Assembly (NCBI GenBank): GCA_040757335.1
Contig: JBFLXB010000022.1
Coordinates: forward strand, 1 to 60,089
Origin: Nitrospirota bacterium
Lineage (GTDB): Bacteria > Nitrospirota > Nitrospiria > 2-01-FULL-66-17
Direction of reading: 5' to 3'
DNA: 60,089 bases
Made by a program: the position numbers and the translations under genes. Below the pieces are notes generated by a model, which was not told the origin of the DNA, made no database searches, and worked only from the letters and a program-made list of their open reading frames with translations. Positions 17,335-28,114 of this stretch are shown here, piece after piece. Every line of letters begins with the position of its first letter. The stretch's first letter is position 1.

Positions 17335-17525
17335 GGAGTGCCCACGGCAGGCGCCGTGTATGCACAGGGTTTGGCTCTGCACCGAGGCCAGAAGCCCCAG
17401 GGCCGTCACCACCAGCACCGGCCCGACCAGGACCACGCTCAGATAGTCGGTAAACTTGCGCGTCCAGGATCGCCCTTGGCGCACCTGCCAGATCGCGTTC
17501 AGCGACTGCTGGAACGCTTTGCTTG
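17335..17525 (-). pseudogene. Internal fragment of a YihY/BrkB membrane protein
   Basis: About 60 codons read SLNAIWQVRQGRSWTRKF, then TDYLSVVLVGPVLVVTALGL, a characteristic stretch of the YihY (BrkB) family of polytopic membrane proteins. The fragment lacks both ends. On the left it ends in an unrelated tail near 17335. On the right it abuts the 3' end of the antitoxin gene in a different frame near 17520. It is a gene remnant left by deletion, or a misjoin. Confidence 0.6.
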
Positions 17526-17730
17526 TCGCGTTGTGACCCTGGCGAGCCTGATGAGAGAGCGGAGCGCAGCGTTGACTGTCTCGTCGTTCGGAAACACCGC
17601 CGCCACTTCAGGCTGCAGGACTACGATATTCGACGATTGTTTCAAGCGTTTCGCGTATTTTCCTCGGATCAATGGGCCAGCAAAGTCAGATCGCTTGTAG
17701 GCTGGTCGAAGATCATTTCTAGGGGCTCGT

Positions 17731-17744
<14 letters not shown>
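17499..17744 (-). CDS. BrnA/CopG-like antitoxin, altered C-terminus
   Basis: An 81-residue protein reads RNDLRPAYKRSDFAGPLIRG, then KYAKRLKQSSNIVVLQPEVA and VFPNDETVNAALRSLI. This is the pattern of small antitoxins paired with BrnT-like toxins, ending in a ribbon-helix-helix-like dimerisation region. Its ATG lies inside the end of the brnT-like gene, so the two are coupled. The last ~12 residues (VTTRQAKRSSSR) are read from sequence that also encodes a BrkB fragment in another frame, so the true C-terminus may have been replaced. It would bind and neutralise the toxin and repress the operon. Confidence 0.6.
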
Positions 17745-19587
<1,843 letters not shown>

Positions 19588-19591
<4 letters not shown>

Positions 19592-20319
19592 TTCACCCCG
19601 ATGTGCAGCGCCACAATGCCGCCGGAGTGGTTCACGTACCGCACGCCGTGAAAGCCTGTCTGCCGCCACATGGCGGCAAAGCGCTCCTGGTCCGGGAAAT
19701 GGCGGATCGAGTCGGGCAGGTATTGATACACCCCAGTACGGTCACGAGCGATCCAGGTGCCGATCTTGGGCAAGAGCGAGAACGAGTAGAAGTCGTACGC
19801 CCTGCGAAACGCCGCGTTCGTCGGCTGGGAGAACTCCAGACACACGGCACGGCCTCCGGGTTTGAGCACGCGATGCATCTCCGCCAGGGCCATGCTCAGC
19901 TGCGTGACGTTGCGCAGGCCGAACGCCACGGTCAAGACGTCAAACGTCTTATCCGCGAACTGCAGGGATTCCGCGTTTCCCAGCACGCAGGTGATCCGGT
20001 CGTCCAGCCTGCGTTTGCGGATCTTCTGTCGGCCGATCTCCAACATCTCCGCATTGAGGTCGCACGCGGTGACGCGCCCGTCCGCACCGACCGCGTCCCC
20101 GAGTAAGATCGCGAGGTCGCACGTGCCCGCGCACAGGTCGAGCACGCGGTCTCCGGGTTTGGCTTGGGTCATCTCTACGGCCTCGCGTTTCCACCGGTGG
20201 TGAAGACCCAGCGACAAGACCGTGTTGTTGAGGTCGTACCAGCGCGCAATGGCGGAAAACATGCGCTGGACAGCCCGCTCTTTTTCGGCAGGGGCGGGGA
20301 GGGCGGGGGAGCGTGACAT
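19588..20319 (-). CDS. ubiE: Ubiquinone/menaquinone C-methyltransferase
   Basis: A 243-residue AdoMet methyltransferase that C-methylates demethylmenaquinone or a ubiquinone precursor. It has the N-terminal VQRMFSAIARWYDLNN signature, motif I VLDLCAGTCDLAILL, the UbiE-specific TVAFGLRNV, and RVLKPGGRAVCLEFSQP. The C-terminal YQYLPDSIRHFPDQE is also diagnostic. A promoter with perfect -35 lies immediately upstream, and no ribosome site fits between it and the ATG. The radical SAM gene follows with a 4-nt overlap. Confidence 0.95.
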
Positions 20320-20325
20320 GGGGTG

Positions 20326-20355
20326 GTGGTAGCATCATTGCCTTGCTTGTGTCAA
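20326..20355 (-). promoter_or_regulatory. Promoter for ubiE, probably leaderless
   Basis: On the minus strand, -35 TTGACA (20350-20355), 18-nt spacer and a weak -10 TACCAC (20326-20331). The -10 ends 6 nt before the ATG, so transcription should begin at or next to the start codon. The -35 sits directly beside the outer arm of repeat copy A. Confidence 0.45.
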
Positions 20356-20356
20356 T

Positions 20357-20545
20357 CTGGCCGCTGATAACGGGGCATCTGCGGCGTTGTCGCTCTCTTG
20401 AAGGTGCCACGGCCGCCTCACCGTCTCGGCGGCGCTCGTGGCTTGGCGCCACTTCTTCGTGGCGCCACTCGCCTCACGTACAGACTCAGTACGCTGCGCT
20501 CCGGTGCTCGCTCCGCCTTGCATCTGCCCCATTCTCAGCGGCCAG
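20357..20545. repeat. Dispersed palindromic repeat, copy A
   Basis: First and longest (189 bp) of five related intergenic elements. The outer arms CTGGCCGCTGA (20357-20367) and TCAGCGGCCAG (20535-20545) are perfect complements. Inside them, GGGGCATCTGCGGCGTTG and CGCCTTGCATCTGCCCC are the shared core ends, and TCAGTACGCTGCGCTCCGG is shared core sequence. An extra ~70 bp absent from the other copies (about 20395-20470) includes a perfect hairpin, GGCGCCAC-TTCTTC-GTGGCGCC. It fills most of the 361-bp gap between ubiE and the RRM gene. No gene is seen in the rest (20546-20680). Confidence 0.75.
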
Positions 20546-20680
20546 TGGCCGCGGAAGAACGCCACCGGAAAAGAAAGTTAGAGGCGGGGATCAAGAAGTG
20601 ATAGGTGCGCGTAAGCGATTCGGGAAAACGCCGGGGGGATGGAGGGGCCGAAGCCGGGTAGAGGCGCGTGCGCCGATGAG

Positions 20681-20980
20681 TCAGGTATTCGGCGAGGGCC
20701 CCGTGGCGCTGGAGTCGTTGCCCTGGCGGCGCGCGGGCGGCCGCGCTTCGTTTACGATGATGGGTCGGCCCTTGAGCGGCGTGCCGTTGAACTGGTCGAT
20801 CGCCTTCTGCCCCTCGTCGCGCGTGGCCATCTCCACGAACCCGAAGCCGCGCGACCGGCCGGTGTAGACATCCGTGATGACTTTGGCGGACTGGACCTGA
20901 CCGACCTGGCCGAACAGCTCGCGCAGATCGCCGTCAGAGGCCGCAAACGATAGATTGCCCACATAGAGCCGCATCCCCAT
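20681..20980 (-). CDS. RRM-type RNA-binding protein
   Basis: A 99-residue protein with one RNA-recognition motif: RNP2 LYVGNLSF at residues 5-12 and RNP1 RGFGFVEM at about 44-51. A short basic, disordered tail follows (ARPPARRQGNDSS). It resembles the glycine-poor Rbp proteins of cyanobacteria and other bacteria, which bind RNA and are often cold-induced. The ATG at 20980 is supported by GGGAGGA about 8 nt upstream. It has a long upstream region and is probably monocistronic. Confidence 0.92.
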   Translation of the reverse strand: MGMRLYVGNLSFAASDGDLRELFGQVGQVQSAKVITDVYTGRSRGFGFVEMATRDEGQKAIDQFNGTPLKGRPIIVNEARPPARRQGNDSSATGPSPNT

Positions 20981-21258
20981 ACGGCATTCCTCCCTTCCGA
21001 GCAGACCTCGGGCCGGAGCCGGTGCGGCTCCAAACGGCCCGATAACGCCCGCGTCGCCTCGGGTCGGCGCGGAGCGATGCGCGGCGCGCGCACGCGCAAG
21101 GTGGTGGCTGTGGGTTGGGTGCGGAGAAACGGTCGGTTGAGCCGAGCGCTGCGAAGAGCACGTCGCCTCCCACGAACCGGAGTCGCGGGGGTTAACCTTG
21201 GGCGGTCACCCTCCCGATTTAAAACGAATTAATCCTAGCACAAAGGAGATAGGCGTTG
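20981..21258 (-). other. Long 5' region of the RRM gene
   Basis: This 278-bp stretch holds no convincing ORF. Near its far end, on the minus strand, TTGTGC and TAAATC in an AT-rich patch (about 21210-21240) could be a weak promoter, giving a leader of more than 200 nt. GC-rich sequence close to the gene could fold. Long leaders are common for cold-regulated RNA-binding proteins, so post-transcriptional control is possible but not shown. Confidence 0.3.
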
Positions 21259-22251
21259 CTACCCGCCGCCGGGTCCATCGGCCGCCGGCGGTTCGGTCAG
21301 TTCGGCCGGGGGTTCGGCGAGTTCCATGGGCGGGACCACGGCGTCGAGGGGCGGCTCGGGCGCGGCGTCATCCTCGGCCAGCTCGTCGTCGGGGGGCTCC
21401 ACCACCGTCGGCTGCGCCACCGGCGTGGGCTCTGCCTCCGGTGCCGGGCGGTCCGGGGCGGGCAGCGTCAGGCCCAGCGCGATGCGGTACTCCTCTTGGG
21501 TGATCTTGTCGTACCGCACCATGCGATCCAGGATGATGCGCTTACGGCGCGCGAGCCGGGAGGAGGGCGCGAGCGGGGTGTGCCGAATCGGGTTGATCAG
21601 CATGCCCGCGAGCGTCGCGGATTGCGCGGGCGTCAGCTCCCGCGCGGAGACGCTGAAATAGGTTTGCGCGGCCTGCTCCACGCCGTACAGATGCGGACCC
21701 CATTCCACCACGTTCAGATAGAGCTCTAAGATCCGGCGTTTGCCCAGTTCCTGTTCGAGGCGTCGGGTGATGAGCAACTCGCGGAACTTGCGGGTGACCG
21801 TGCGCTCCGGCGACAGGTACAAGTTTTTCGCGAGCTGCTGGGTGATGGTGCTGGCGCCTCGTTGGACCTTTCGGTTGCGCCAATTGATCTTCAGGGACTC
21901 CCAGAGCTCGTGGTAATCCACCCCGTCGTGGTGGTAAAAGCCCGCGTCCTCCGCCAGCAGGACCGCGTTGACCAGGTGCGACGAGATGCGACGGAACGGC
22001 ACCCATGTTTGGTGCTTGCGCGGTTTCCGGCCGTCACGCTTGGTGTACTCCTGTTCGCGCAACGCCATGAACGCGGTGGTGGTCGGGTTCTTGGTCTTGA
22101 GCGGACGCACGTCGGGCAACGTCAGGTATACGTACGTCCCGTAGGCGGCCGTGACGCCGGCGATTGCAAGGATGACCCCCGCCAGCGTCCGGCGTACTCG
22201 GTGCGACCCCTGACGGGATCGGGTCACGCGGCGTCGATTCGGGCGAACCAC
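21259..22251 (-). CDS. mtgA: Monofunctional peptidoglycan glycosyltransferase
   Basis: Polymerises lipid II into glycan strands at the outer face of the inner membrane. One N-terminal membrane helix (TLAGVILAIAGVTAAYGTYV) precedes a GT51 domain (about 70-240). It has AVLLAEDAGFYHHDGVD with the catalytic glutamate, QRGASTITQQLAKNLYLS, RKFRELLITRRLEQ, and LELYLNVVEWG. The C-terminus is unusual: about 85 residues of proline- and acid-rich, probably disordered sequence (repeated P-A-E/E-P-P units). No transpeptidase domain is present. The start is GTG at 22251, divergent from coaE across about 120 bp. Confidence 0.92.
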   Translation of the reverse strand: MVRPNRRRVTRSRQGSHRVRRTLAGVILAIAGVTAAYGTYVYLTLPDVRPLKTKNPTTTAFMALREQEYTKRDGRKPRKHQTWVPFRRISSHLVNAVLLAEDAGFYHHDGVDYHELWESLKINWRNRKVQRGASTITQQLAKNLYLSPERTVTRKFRELLITRRLEQELGKRRILELYLNVVEWGPHLYGVEQAAQTYFSVSARELTPAQSATLAGMLINPIRHTPLAPSSRLARRKRIILDRMVRYDKITQEEYRIALGLTLPAPDRPAPEAEPTPVAQPTVVEPPDDELAEDDAAPEPPLDAVVPPMELAEPPAELTEPPAADGPGGG

Positions 22252-22373
22252 TGGGCGCGGAGATGGGTCGAGCGTGGGTCGGTCGGTCGCATGTGCGGCG
22301 CCGAATTGTACGCCCTCCCTCGCGTCATGATCAACGGCCGCGTCCCGGAAATCCGTGCTACACTGCGCCCGCG

Positions 22374-22982
22374 ATGATCAAGGTCGGTTTGACCGGCGGG
22401 ATCGCCTGCGGCAAAAGCACGGTCGCGGCGATGTTTCGTGACCTGGGCGCCTACGTGATCGACGCGGACCAACTCGCCCGCGCGGCGCTTGCGCCGGGCT
22501 CACCGGGCGCCCGCGCGGTGGCGCGCGCGTTCGGCCGAGACGTGGCGCCGAACAATGTGGTGGATCGCGCCAAGTTGGGCGCCCTGGTCTTTGGCCACGC
22601 CAAGCGCCGGAAACGTCTGGAAGCGATCGTCCACCCCTTCGTGTTCGCGGCCGAACGCCGGGTGGCGGCCGAGATCGCCTCCCGCGATCCCGATGCCGTG
22701 GTGGTGTTCGACGCGGCGCTCCTGATCGAGAGCGGCGCGTACCGCCGCATGGACGCGGTGGTGGTGGTGAGCGCGGACCAGCGCACGCAGTTGGCCCGCT
22801 TGGCCGCGCGCGACGGCCTGACGCGCGCCGAGGCTCTGGCGAGGATCAAGAGCCAGTGGCCGCTGGCCAAAAAGCGGCGCGTCGCGGACTATGTGGTCGA
22901 CGGCAGACGGCCGAAGCGCGAGATCCAGCGCGTGGTGGCGGATATCATGGTCGACCTGCGGGCGCGGACCCATCTTCGTTGA
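22374..22982 (+). CDS. coaE: Dephospho-CoA kinase
   Basis: Phosphorylates dephospho-CoA in the last step of coenzyme A synthesis. The P-loop GLTGGIACGKSTV is at residues 5-17, followed by the DADQLARAAL substrate motif at about 31-40. The 202-residue length is normal. The ATG at 22374 fits the family start. A -10-like TACACT at 22359-22364 lies only 9 nt upstream with no ribosome site between, so this message may be nearly leaderless. galU follows after 34 nt but has its own promoter overlapping the coaE stop. Confidence 0.95.
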   Translation: MIKVGLTGGIACGKSTVAAMFRDLGAYVIDADQLARAALAPGSPGARAVARAFGRDVAPNNVVDRAKLGALVFGHAKRRKRLEAIVHPFVFAAERRVAAEIASRDPDAVVVFDAALLIESGAYRRMDAVVVVSADQRTQLARLAARDGLTRAEALARIKSQWPLAKKRRVADYVVDGRRPKREIQRVVADIMVDLRARTHLR

Positions 22983-23007
22983 CTTTCACTCCGGGCGCAC
23001 CTAGAAT
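22979..23007 (+). promoter_or_regulatory. Sigma70 promoter for galU, leaderless
   Basis: -35 TTGACT (22979-22984), 17-nt spacer and -10 TAGAAT (23002-23007). The ATG of galU at 23017 is only 9 nt after the -10, leaving about 2-3 nt of leader and no space for a ribosome site. The -35 overlaps the coaE stop codon. Confidence 0.6.
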
Positions 23008-23016
23008 CAGCGTCTG

Positions 23017-23892
23017 ATGAATGCCTCACCCATCGTGAAGGCCGTCATCCCGGCCGCGGGGCTCGGTACCAGGTTCCTTCCTGCCACCAAGGCCTCGCCC
23101 AAAGAGATGCTCGCGCTTGTGGACAAGCCCCTCATCCAGTACGTGGTCGAGGAGGCGGTGGCCGCGGGGATCCAAGACATCATCATCGTGACCGGCCGCG
23201 GGAAACGCGCGATCGAAGATCACTTCGACGTGGCGTTCGAGTTGGAGTCCACGCTGCGGGGCCAGGGCAAGCACAAACAACTCGAGGAGATCCAACAGAT
23301 CACGGGTCTGGCGCGGTTCATCTACGTGCGTCAGCGTGAGGCCAAGGGATTGGGGCACGCGGTCCTGCAGGCCGGACCCGGGGTGGGCAACGAAACATTT
23401 GCGGTCTTGTTGGGCGACGACATCATCGACCACCCGCTGCCCGCGATCCAACAGTTGATCACCATGTACCACGAGGTGGGCGTGAGCGTGATCGGGCTGC
23501 AGCCGGTGACGCGGCAGGAAGTGAATCAGTACGGCATCATCCAGGGACGCGAGATCAAACCGGGGGTCTATCACATCTCGGATCTGGTCGAGAAACCCGC
23601 GCCGGAGCAAGCCCCCTCGACCCTGGCCGTGATCGGCCGCTACGTGCTCACCCCGGATATTTTCGACATTCTTGAGCGCACGGAGCCGGGGCGAAACGGC
23701 GAGATCCAGTTGACGGACGCCCTGCGCGTGTTGGCGCGGCAAGGTCGGCTGTATGGAAAGATCCTCGACGGCCAGCGGCACGACGCCGGGGACAAGTTGG
23801 GGTTTCTGAAAGCCACGGTGGAATTCGGGCTCAAGAGCCCCGAGCTGGGGCCGGCGTTCCGGAAGTATCTGGAGCAACTGCGGTTGGGATAA
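23017..23892 (+). CDS. galU: UTP-glucose-1-phosphate uridylyltransferase
   Basis: Makes UDP-glucose, the donor for cellulose and other envelope glycans. The nucleotide-binding start KAVIPAAGLGTRFLPATKA is at residues 8-26. Other GalU motifs are FVYVRQ-type FIYVRQREAKGLGHAVL, VLLGDDIID, and VEKPAPEQAPSTLAVIGRYV. The 291-residue length is typical. The start matches the family. It feeds UDP-glucose to the cellulose synthase fusion encoded elsewhere in the window (metabolic inference). Confidence 0.96.
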   Translation: MNASPIVKAVIPAAGLGTRFLPATKASPKEMLALVDKPLIQYVVEEAVAAGIQDIIIVTGRGKRAIEDHFDVAFELESTLRGQGKHKQLEEIQQITGLARFIYVRQREAKGLGHAVLQAGPGVGNETFAVLLGDDIIDHPLPAIQQLITMYHEVGVSVIGLQPVTRQEVNQYGIIQGREIKPGVYHISDLVEKPAPEQAPSTLAVIGRYVLTPDIFDILERTEPGRNGEIQLTDALRVLARQGRLYGKILDGQRHDAGDKLGFLKATVEFGLKSPELGPAFRKYLEQLRLG

Positions 23893-23992
23893 CTCGACGG
23901 GCGGTTCTCGAACCGGGACCGCCCCGGTGGCCCACGCGCCTGGTCCGCGGGAACGGTACGCGGCCGGCGTGGTGTCGTGCAGGAGGCTCGGA

Positions 23993-24406
23993 ATGGGCAA
24001 GCAGGAACCCGCGGTACGGACAACGACCGAGCGCCTGTTGGCGCGGCCCATCCTGCCGGAGCCGGAAGCGCCCAACACGCCGCTCCTTGATCTCTACGAG
24101 ATCCCTGACGGGTTGGTGGTGACGGTGGATCTTCCCGGCGCGGTGGTCCAGGACTTGCGGATCGTGGTCTCGCAGAATAACCTGACCCTGGAGGGCACTC
24201 GGCAGACGGGCCGCGACGCGGGACGCGGCTGTTACCTACGGGTGGAACGCAATTCCGCGGCGTTTCACCGTGTGGTGCATCTGCCGATTCCGGTCAACCC
24301 CCACGCGGCGGTCGCGCGGTACGAACGCGGCGTGCTCACCGTCACGTTCCCCAAGATCCCGGACCGAAGGCAGAAAGCGATCGAGATTTCGGTGCAGGAA
24401 GGATAG
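23993..24406 (+). CDS. Small heat-shock protein (Hsp20/alpha-crystallin)
   Basis: A 137-residue ATP-independent chaperone that holds unfolding proteins in the cytoplasm. The alpha-crystallin domain (about 25-130) shows DLYEIPDGLVVTVDLPG, NNLTLEGTRQ, and RYERGVLTVTFPKI with the conserved A/G-x-L motif (GVLTV). The ATG at 23993 has a perfect AGGAGG 6 nt upstream. It lies directly before lon, so a chaperone and a protease of the same stress response are adjacent and probably share a transcript. Confidence 0.93.
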   Translation: MGKQEPAVRTTTERLLARPILPEPEAPNTPLLDLYEIPDGLVVTVDLPGAVVQDLRIVVSQNNLTLEGTRQTGRDAGRGCYLRVERNSAAFHRVVHLPIPVNPHAAVARYERGVLTVTFPKIPDRRQKAIEISVQEG

Positions 24407-24463
24407 AGAAGCCCAACCGAAGGAGCTTTGCGGCTCAGCGCACTCGTGAAGGAGACTTCAGGC

Positions 24464-26884
24464 GTGACACAGACCCTTGATCAAGAAGGCCAGCAGGTCG
24501 AGATCCCCAGCCAGTTGCCGATGCTCCCGGTGCGGGATCTGGTGGTGTTCCCGCACATGGTGTTGCCGCTGTTCGTGGGCCGCGAGATGTCGATCAAGGC
24601 CATCGACGAGGCGCTCGCCGGCAACCGCCTGGTGCTGTTGGTGGCCCAACGCGCGCTGGACGTGGAGAATCCCCAGCCCAAGGACCTGTACGCGGTCGGG
24701 ACGGTCGGGATGATCATGCGGATGCTCAAGCTGCCCGACGGCCGGATCAAGATCCTGGTGCAGGCGCTCACCCGGGTCCGCGTGCTCGACTACGCCCAGA
24801 CCTCCCCGTTCTATTCGGTCCAGACCGAAAAGCTGCCCGACGCGCTCGTCCCGGAGATCGGCCTCGAGATCGAGGCGCTGATGCGGACGGTCAAGGAGCA
24901 ACTCGAAAAGATCATCGCGTTCGGCAAGTTGATGTTGCCCGAGATCATGGTGGTCATCGAGAACCTCGACGAACCCGGCCGCTTGGCCGACATGATCGCC
25001 TCCAACCTGGGGCTGAAGGTGGACGTGGCCCAAGAGGTCTTGGAGATCCTGGATCCGGTGGCGCGGCTTCGGCGCGTGAACGAGATCCTCAACAAGGAGA
25101 TCGAGCTGCTGTCCATGCAGCAGAAGATCCAGGCCGAAGCCAAGGGCGAGATGGACCGCAGCCAGCGCGAGTACTTTCTGCGCGAACAGCTCAAAGCGAT
25201 CCAAAAAGAGCTGGGCGACGTCGATGAACGCGCCGAAGAGATCAATGAGTTCCGCAAGCGCATCAAGCAGTCCAAGATGCCGGAGAAGGTGTTCAAAGAA
25301 GCCGACAAACAACTCAAACGGCTGGAGAAGATGCACCCCGACTCGGCCGAGGCCGCCACGATCCGCACGTATCTGGAATGGATGGTCGAGATTCCGTGGA
25401 GCAAGAAGACCAAGGACAACCTGGACATCCCGGCCGCGGAAAAGGTGCTCAACGCCGATCACTATGACCTTGAGAAGGTCAAAGAACGCATCCTCGAATT
25501 CCTCGCGGTGCGCAAGATGAAGCAAAAGATGAAGGGTCCGATCCTGTGTTTTTTGGGCCCGCCCGGGGTGGGCAAAACCTCGCTGGGCAAGTCGATCGCG
25601 CGCGCGTTGGGCCGCGAGTTCGTCCGCATGTCGTTGGGCGGGGTGCGCGACGAGGCCGAGATCCGCGGGCACCGGCGCACGTACGTCGGCTCGTTGCCGG
25701 GCCGGATCATCCAAGGCATCAAGCAAGGGGGGTCCAACAACCCCGTGTTCATGCTGGACGAGGTGGACAAGATCGGCATGGACTTCCGCGGCGATCCCGC
25801 GGCGGCCCTGTTGGAGGTGCTGGATCCGGAGCAGAACCACGCGTTTACCGATCACTACCTGGGCGTGCCGTTCGACCTGTCCAACACCATGTTCATCACC
25901 ACGGCGAATCTGCTCGACCCGATCCCCGGTCCGTTGCGCGACCGGATGGAAGTGATCGACATCTCCGGGTACACCGAAGAGGAAAAGGTCGGCATCGCCA
26001 AGAACTATCTCATTCCGCGCCAGTTGAGCGAACACGGGATCTCGGAGAAACACGTGGACCTCACCGAGACCGCGCTGCGGATGATCATTGCGCAATACAC
26101 TCGCGAGGCCGGCGTGCGGAATCTCGAGCGCGAGATCGCCAACGTATTTCGTAAGGTGGCCCGCAAGGTCGCGGAAGGGAAGGTCAAACAGTACATCATC
26201 ACCCCCAAGAGCCTGCAATCCTATCTGGGGATACCGAAACACCTGCCCGAGGCCGAGCAGGAACACGACGAGCTCGGCGTGGCCACGGGTTTGGCGTGGA
26301 CCGAGTCGGGGGGCGACATCATCTACATCGAAGCCACCACCATGAAGGGCAAGGGCGGGCTCACGCTCACCGGTCACCTGGGCGACGTCATGAAGGAGTC
26401 CGCGCAGGCCGCGCTCAGCTACATCAAGTCCCGCCAGCACGAGATCGGCGTCAAACCCGACGTGTTCGGCAAGCTCGACGTCCACATCCACGTGCCCGCG
26501 GGCGCGATTCCCAAGGACGGGCCTTCAGCGGGCATCACCATGGCCACCGCCCTGGCCTCGGTGTTCACCGAGAATCCGGTCCGGCACGACGTGGCCATGA
26601 CGGGCGAAGTCACGCTGCGCGGCCGCGTGTTGCCGATCGGGGGGCTCAAGGAAAAGCTCCTCGCGGCCAAGCGGGCGGGGGTGAAGACCGTGATCATCCC
26701 GAAGCGCAACGAAAAGGACCTCGAAGACGTGCCCAAACACGTCAAGCAGGGCTTGCACCTTGTGTTCGCCGAAACCATGGACGACGTGTTGCCGGTCGCG
26801 CTGCGGGGGTTTCGGATGGCCAAGCCGCGGACGCAGCGGCCGAGTCCGGCGCGCCAGAGTCGCTCTCTCCCCATCAACGCTTAG
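24464..26884 (+). CDS. lon: ATP-dependent Lon protease
   Basis: An 806-residue cytoplasmic protease for misfolded and regulatory proteins. It has an N-terminal LON substrate domain (about 20-210, [20 protein letters not shown]), a coiled-coil region, and an AAA+ ATPase with Walker [14 protein letters not shown]. The S16 protease domain carries the catalytic serine in [15 protein letters not shown] and the lysine in [13 protein letters not shown]. The start is taken at the GTG at 24464, preceded by GAAGGAG; a TTG at 24428 would add 12 residues but crowds its ribosome site. The stop codon overlaps repeat copy B. Confidence 0.96.
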   Translation: MTQTLDQEGQQVEIPSQLPMLPVRDLVVFPHMVLPLFVGREMSIKAIDEALAGNRLVLLVAQRALDVENPQPKDLYAVGTVGMIMRMLKLPDGRIKILVQALTRVRVLDYAQTSPFYSVQTEKLPDALVPEIGLEIEALMRTVKEQLEKIIAFGKLMLPEIMVVIENLDEPGRLADMIASNLGLKVDVAQEVLEILDPVARLRRVNEILNKEIELLSMQQKIQAEAKGEMDRSQREYFLREQLKAIQKELGDVDERAEEINEFRKRIKQSKMPEKVFKEADKQLKRLEKMHPDSAEAATIRTYLEWMVEIPWSKKTKDNLDIPAAEKVLNADHYDLEKVKERILEFLAVRKMKQKMKGPILCFLGPPGVGKTSLGKSIARALGREFVRMSLGGVRDEAEIRGHRRTYVGSLPGRIIQGIKQGGSNNPVFMLDEVDKIGMDFRGDPAAALLEVLDPEQNHAFTDHYLGVPFDLSNTMFITTANLLDPIPGPLRDRMEVIDISGYTEEEKVGIAKNYLIPRQLSEHGISEKHVDLTETALRMIIAQYTREAGVRNLEREIANVFRKVARKVAEGKVKQYIITPKSLQSYLGIPKHLPEAEQEHDELGVATGLAWTESGGDIIYIEATTMKGKGGLTLTGHLGDVMKESAQAALSYIKSRQHEIGVKPDVFGKLDVHIHVPAGAIPKDGPSAGITMATALASVFTENPVRHDVAMTGEVTLRGRVLPIGGLKEKLLAAKRAGVKTVIIPKRNEKDLEDVPKHVKQGLHLVFAETMDDVLPVALRGFRMAKPRTQRPSPARQSRSLPINA

Positions 26885-27005
26885 CCTGTCCATGAGGGGC
26901 CATCTGCGGCGTTGCCGCTGCGCGTCCGCTCCTCACGTACGCACCCAGTACGCTGCGGTGCGGGCGCTCGCGGCGCCTTGCATCTGGCCCGCTCCTGAAC
27001 AGGCT
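26883..27005. repeat. Dispersed palindromic repeat, copy B
   Basis: A 123-bp element starting inside the lon stop codon. Outer arms are AGCCTGTCCATGAG and CTGAACAGGCT. Core ends are GGCCATCTGCGGCGTTGCC and GGCGCCTTGCATCTGGCC, with CACGTACGCACCCAGTACGC in the middle. Same orientation as copy A, opposite to C, D and E. Its arm sequence is shared with copy D. It may also act as a transcription terminator for lon. Confidence 0.75.
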
Positions 27006-27033
27006 CACAGCGCGCAGATGTATGCGCGCTGTG
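27006..27033 (+). terminator. Perfect hairpin before thiL
   Basis: CACAGCGCGCA and TGCGCGCTGTG form an 11-bp perfect stem with loop GATGTA. It touches repeat copy B on one side and ends 10 nt before the GTG start of thiL. It has no U-tract. It could end lon transcripts or act as an RNA control element on thiL translation; both are speculative. Confidence 0.4.
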
Positions 27034-27043
27034 GAAAGCATCG

Positions 27044-28066
27044 GTGAAAGATAGTCTCGGGCGATTGGGCGAGTTTGGGCTCATTGATCGCCTGGTTCGA
27101 CTGTGTCCCACAACCTCTCCTCGCTTGCGCATCGGGGTCGGTGATGATGCCGCGGTGCTGACGTCGCAGGCTGGGACTGACCTGCTGGTCACGACGGATG
27201 TTCTGGTCGAGGGTGTGGACTTTAAGCGGCTGGTTTGGCCGTTCGAGCGGTTGGGGGAAAAGGCGCTGGTCGTCAACTTGAGCGATATCGCGGCCATGGG
27301 CGGTCGGCCGGTCGCGTTTTTTGTCGCGTTGTCGCTTCCGGCGCTGGCGCGGGTTCGCGACGCGGAGGCGCTCTATCGGGGACTGGGGCGCGCGGCCAGG
27401 CGGTACGGCGTGGTGCTGGCCGGAGGGGACGTGTCCGCGGCGCCCTGCTGGTCGATCGCGGTGACGGTGATCGGCGAGGTCCCACGCGGCCGGGCGCTCA
27501 CGCGCTCCGGCGCGCGTCCGGGGGATCTGCTGTGCGTCACCGGCACGCTGGGCGATTCGGCCGCGGGGTTGGATCTGCTGGGTCGCGGACAACGAGTGCC
27601 GCGAGGCCTTGCGCAAACACACGCGCGCTGGTTGATCGACCGTCACCAGCGTCCCACGCCCAGACTGGAAATCGGCACCCGCCTCGCGCAGCAGCGTCTA
27701 GCCACCTCGGCGATCGACCTGTCCGACGGCCTGGCCGCCGACGTCAGGCGACTCTGCGAGGCGAGCGGCCTGGGCGTGGAGATCGATCTGACAGCGCTTC
27801 CGCTCTCGGCCGCGTTGCGCGCCCATGCGACCGTGGCGCGACGTGAGGCGACGAACTACGCCTTGGGCGGAGGTGAAGACTTTGAACTGCTCGTAACCGT
27901 CCCGCCGCGCCAACTTGGTCGTGCCAAACGTCTTGTCGCTACCGACGCGCCCTTGACCGTCATCGGTCGCGTGACGCCAGCCCGCCGCGGCCTCGCCGTG
28001 ATCGACGCGAAAGGCCGCCGCCCGCTCCCCCGTATCGGATACGAACATTTCCGGAACGGTGGCTAG
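27044..28066 (+). CDS. thiL: Thiamine-monophosphate kinase
   Basis: Phosphorylates thiamine monophosphate to the active diphosphate. The 340-residue protein shows GEFGLIDRLVR, IGVGDDAAVL, TTDVLVEGVDF, KALVVNLSDIAAMG and VVLAGGDVSAAP, the ordered ThiL motifs of the PurM-like fold. The C-terminal part has AIDLSDGLAADVRRL and YALGGGEDFELL. The start is GTG with no strong ribosome site. No THI-box-like riboswitch was recognised upstream; the space holds repeat B and a hairpin instead. Confidence 0.94.
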   Translation: MKDSLGRLGEFGLIDRLVRLCPTTSPRLRIGVGDDAAVLTSQAGTDLLVTTDVLVEGVDFKRLVWPFERLGEKALVVNLSDIAAMGGRPVAFFVALSLPALARVRDAEALYRGLGRAARRYGVVLAGGDVSAAPCWSIAVTVIGEVPRGRALTRSGARPGDLLCVTGTLGDSAAGLDLLGRGQRVPRGLAQTHARWLIDRHQRPTPRLEIGTRLAQQRLATSAIDLSDGLAADVRRLCEASGLGVEIDLTALPLSAALRAHATVARREATNYALGGGEDFELLVTVPPRQLGRAKRLVATDAPLTVIGRVTPARRGLAVIDAKGRRPLPRIGYEHFRNGG

Positions 28067-28072
28067 GAACTT

Positions 28073-28114
28073 CAGGTCCTCAACGAGAGGCGTTAAAAAT
28101 TCGTTGAGGACCTG
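28073..28114. terminator. 14-bp perfect inverted repeat after thiL
   Basis: CAGGTCCTCAACGA (28073-28086) and its exact complement (28101-28114) flank a 14-nt AT-richer loop. It begins 6 nt after the thiL stop and directly abuts repeat copy C. Position suggests a terminator for thiL, but there is no U-tract after it. Confidence 0.5.

Noticed and set aside
20313-20867. Short ORFs running through the dispersed repeats (with GNAADG-type peptides), for example near 20.4, 26.9, 28.1, 46.3 and 52.1 kb
   Set aside because: The similar peptides arise because the repeat DNA is translated in the same frame. They have no ribosome sites and are not genes.
22252-22373. Riboswitch or operator between mtgA and coaE
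   Set aside because: Only a weak -10 before coaE is visible; no conserved structure was recognised.
24458-26491. 677-codon open frame antisense to lon
   Set aside because: It mirrors Lon codon by codon, with no start context and a His/Leu/Asp-rich composition typical of the complement of a high-GC gene. Lon on the plus strand is unambiguous.
27006-27043. TPP riboswitch before thiL
   Set aside because: The space is too short and contains only a simple hairpin. None of the conserved THI-box sequence is present.
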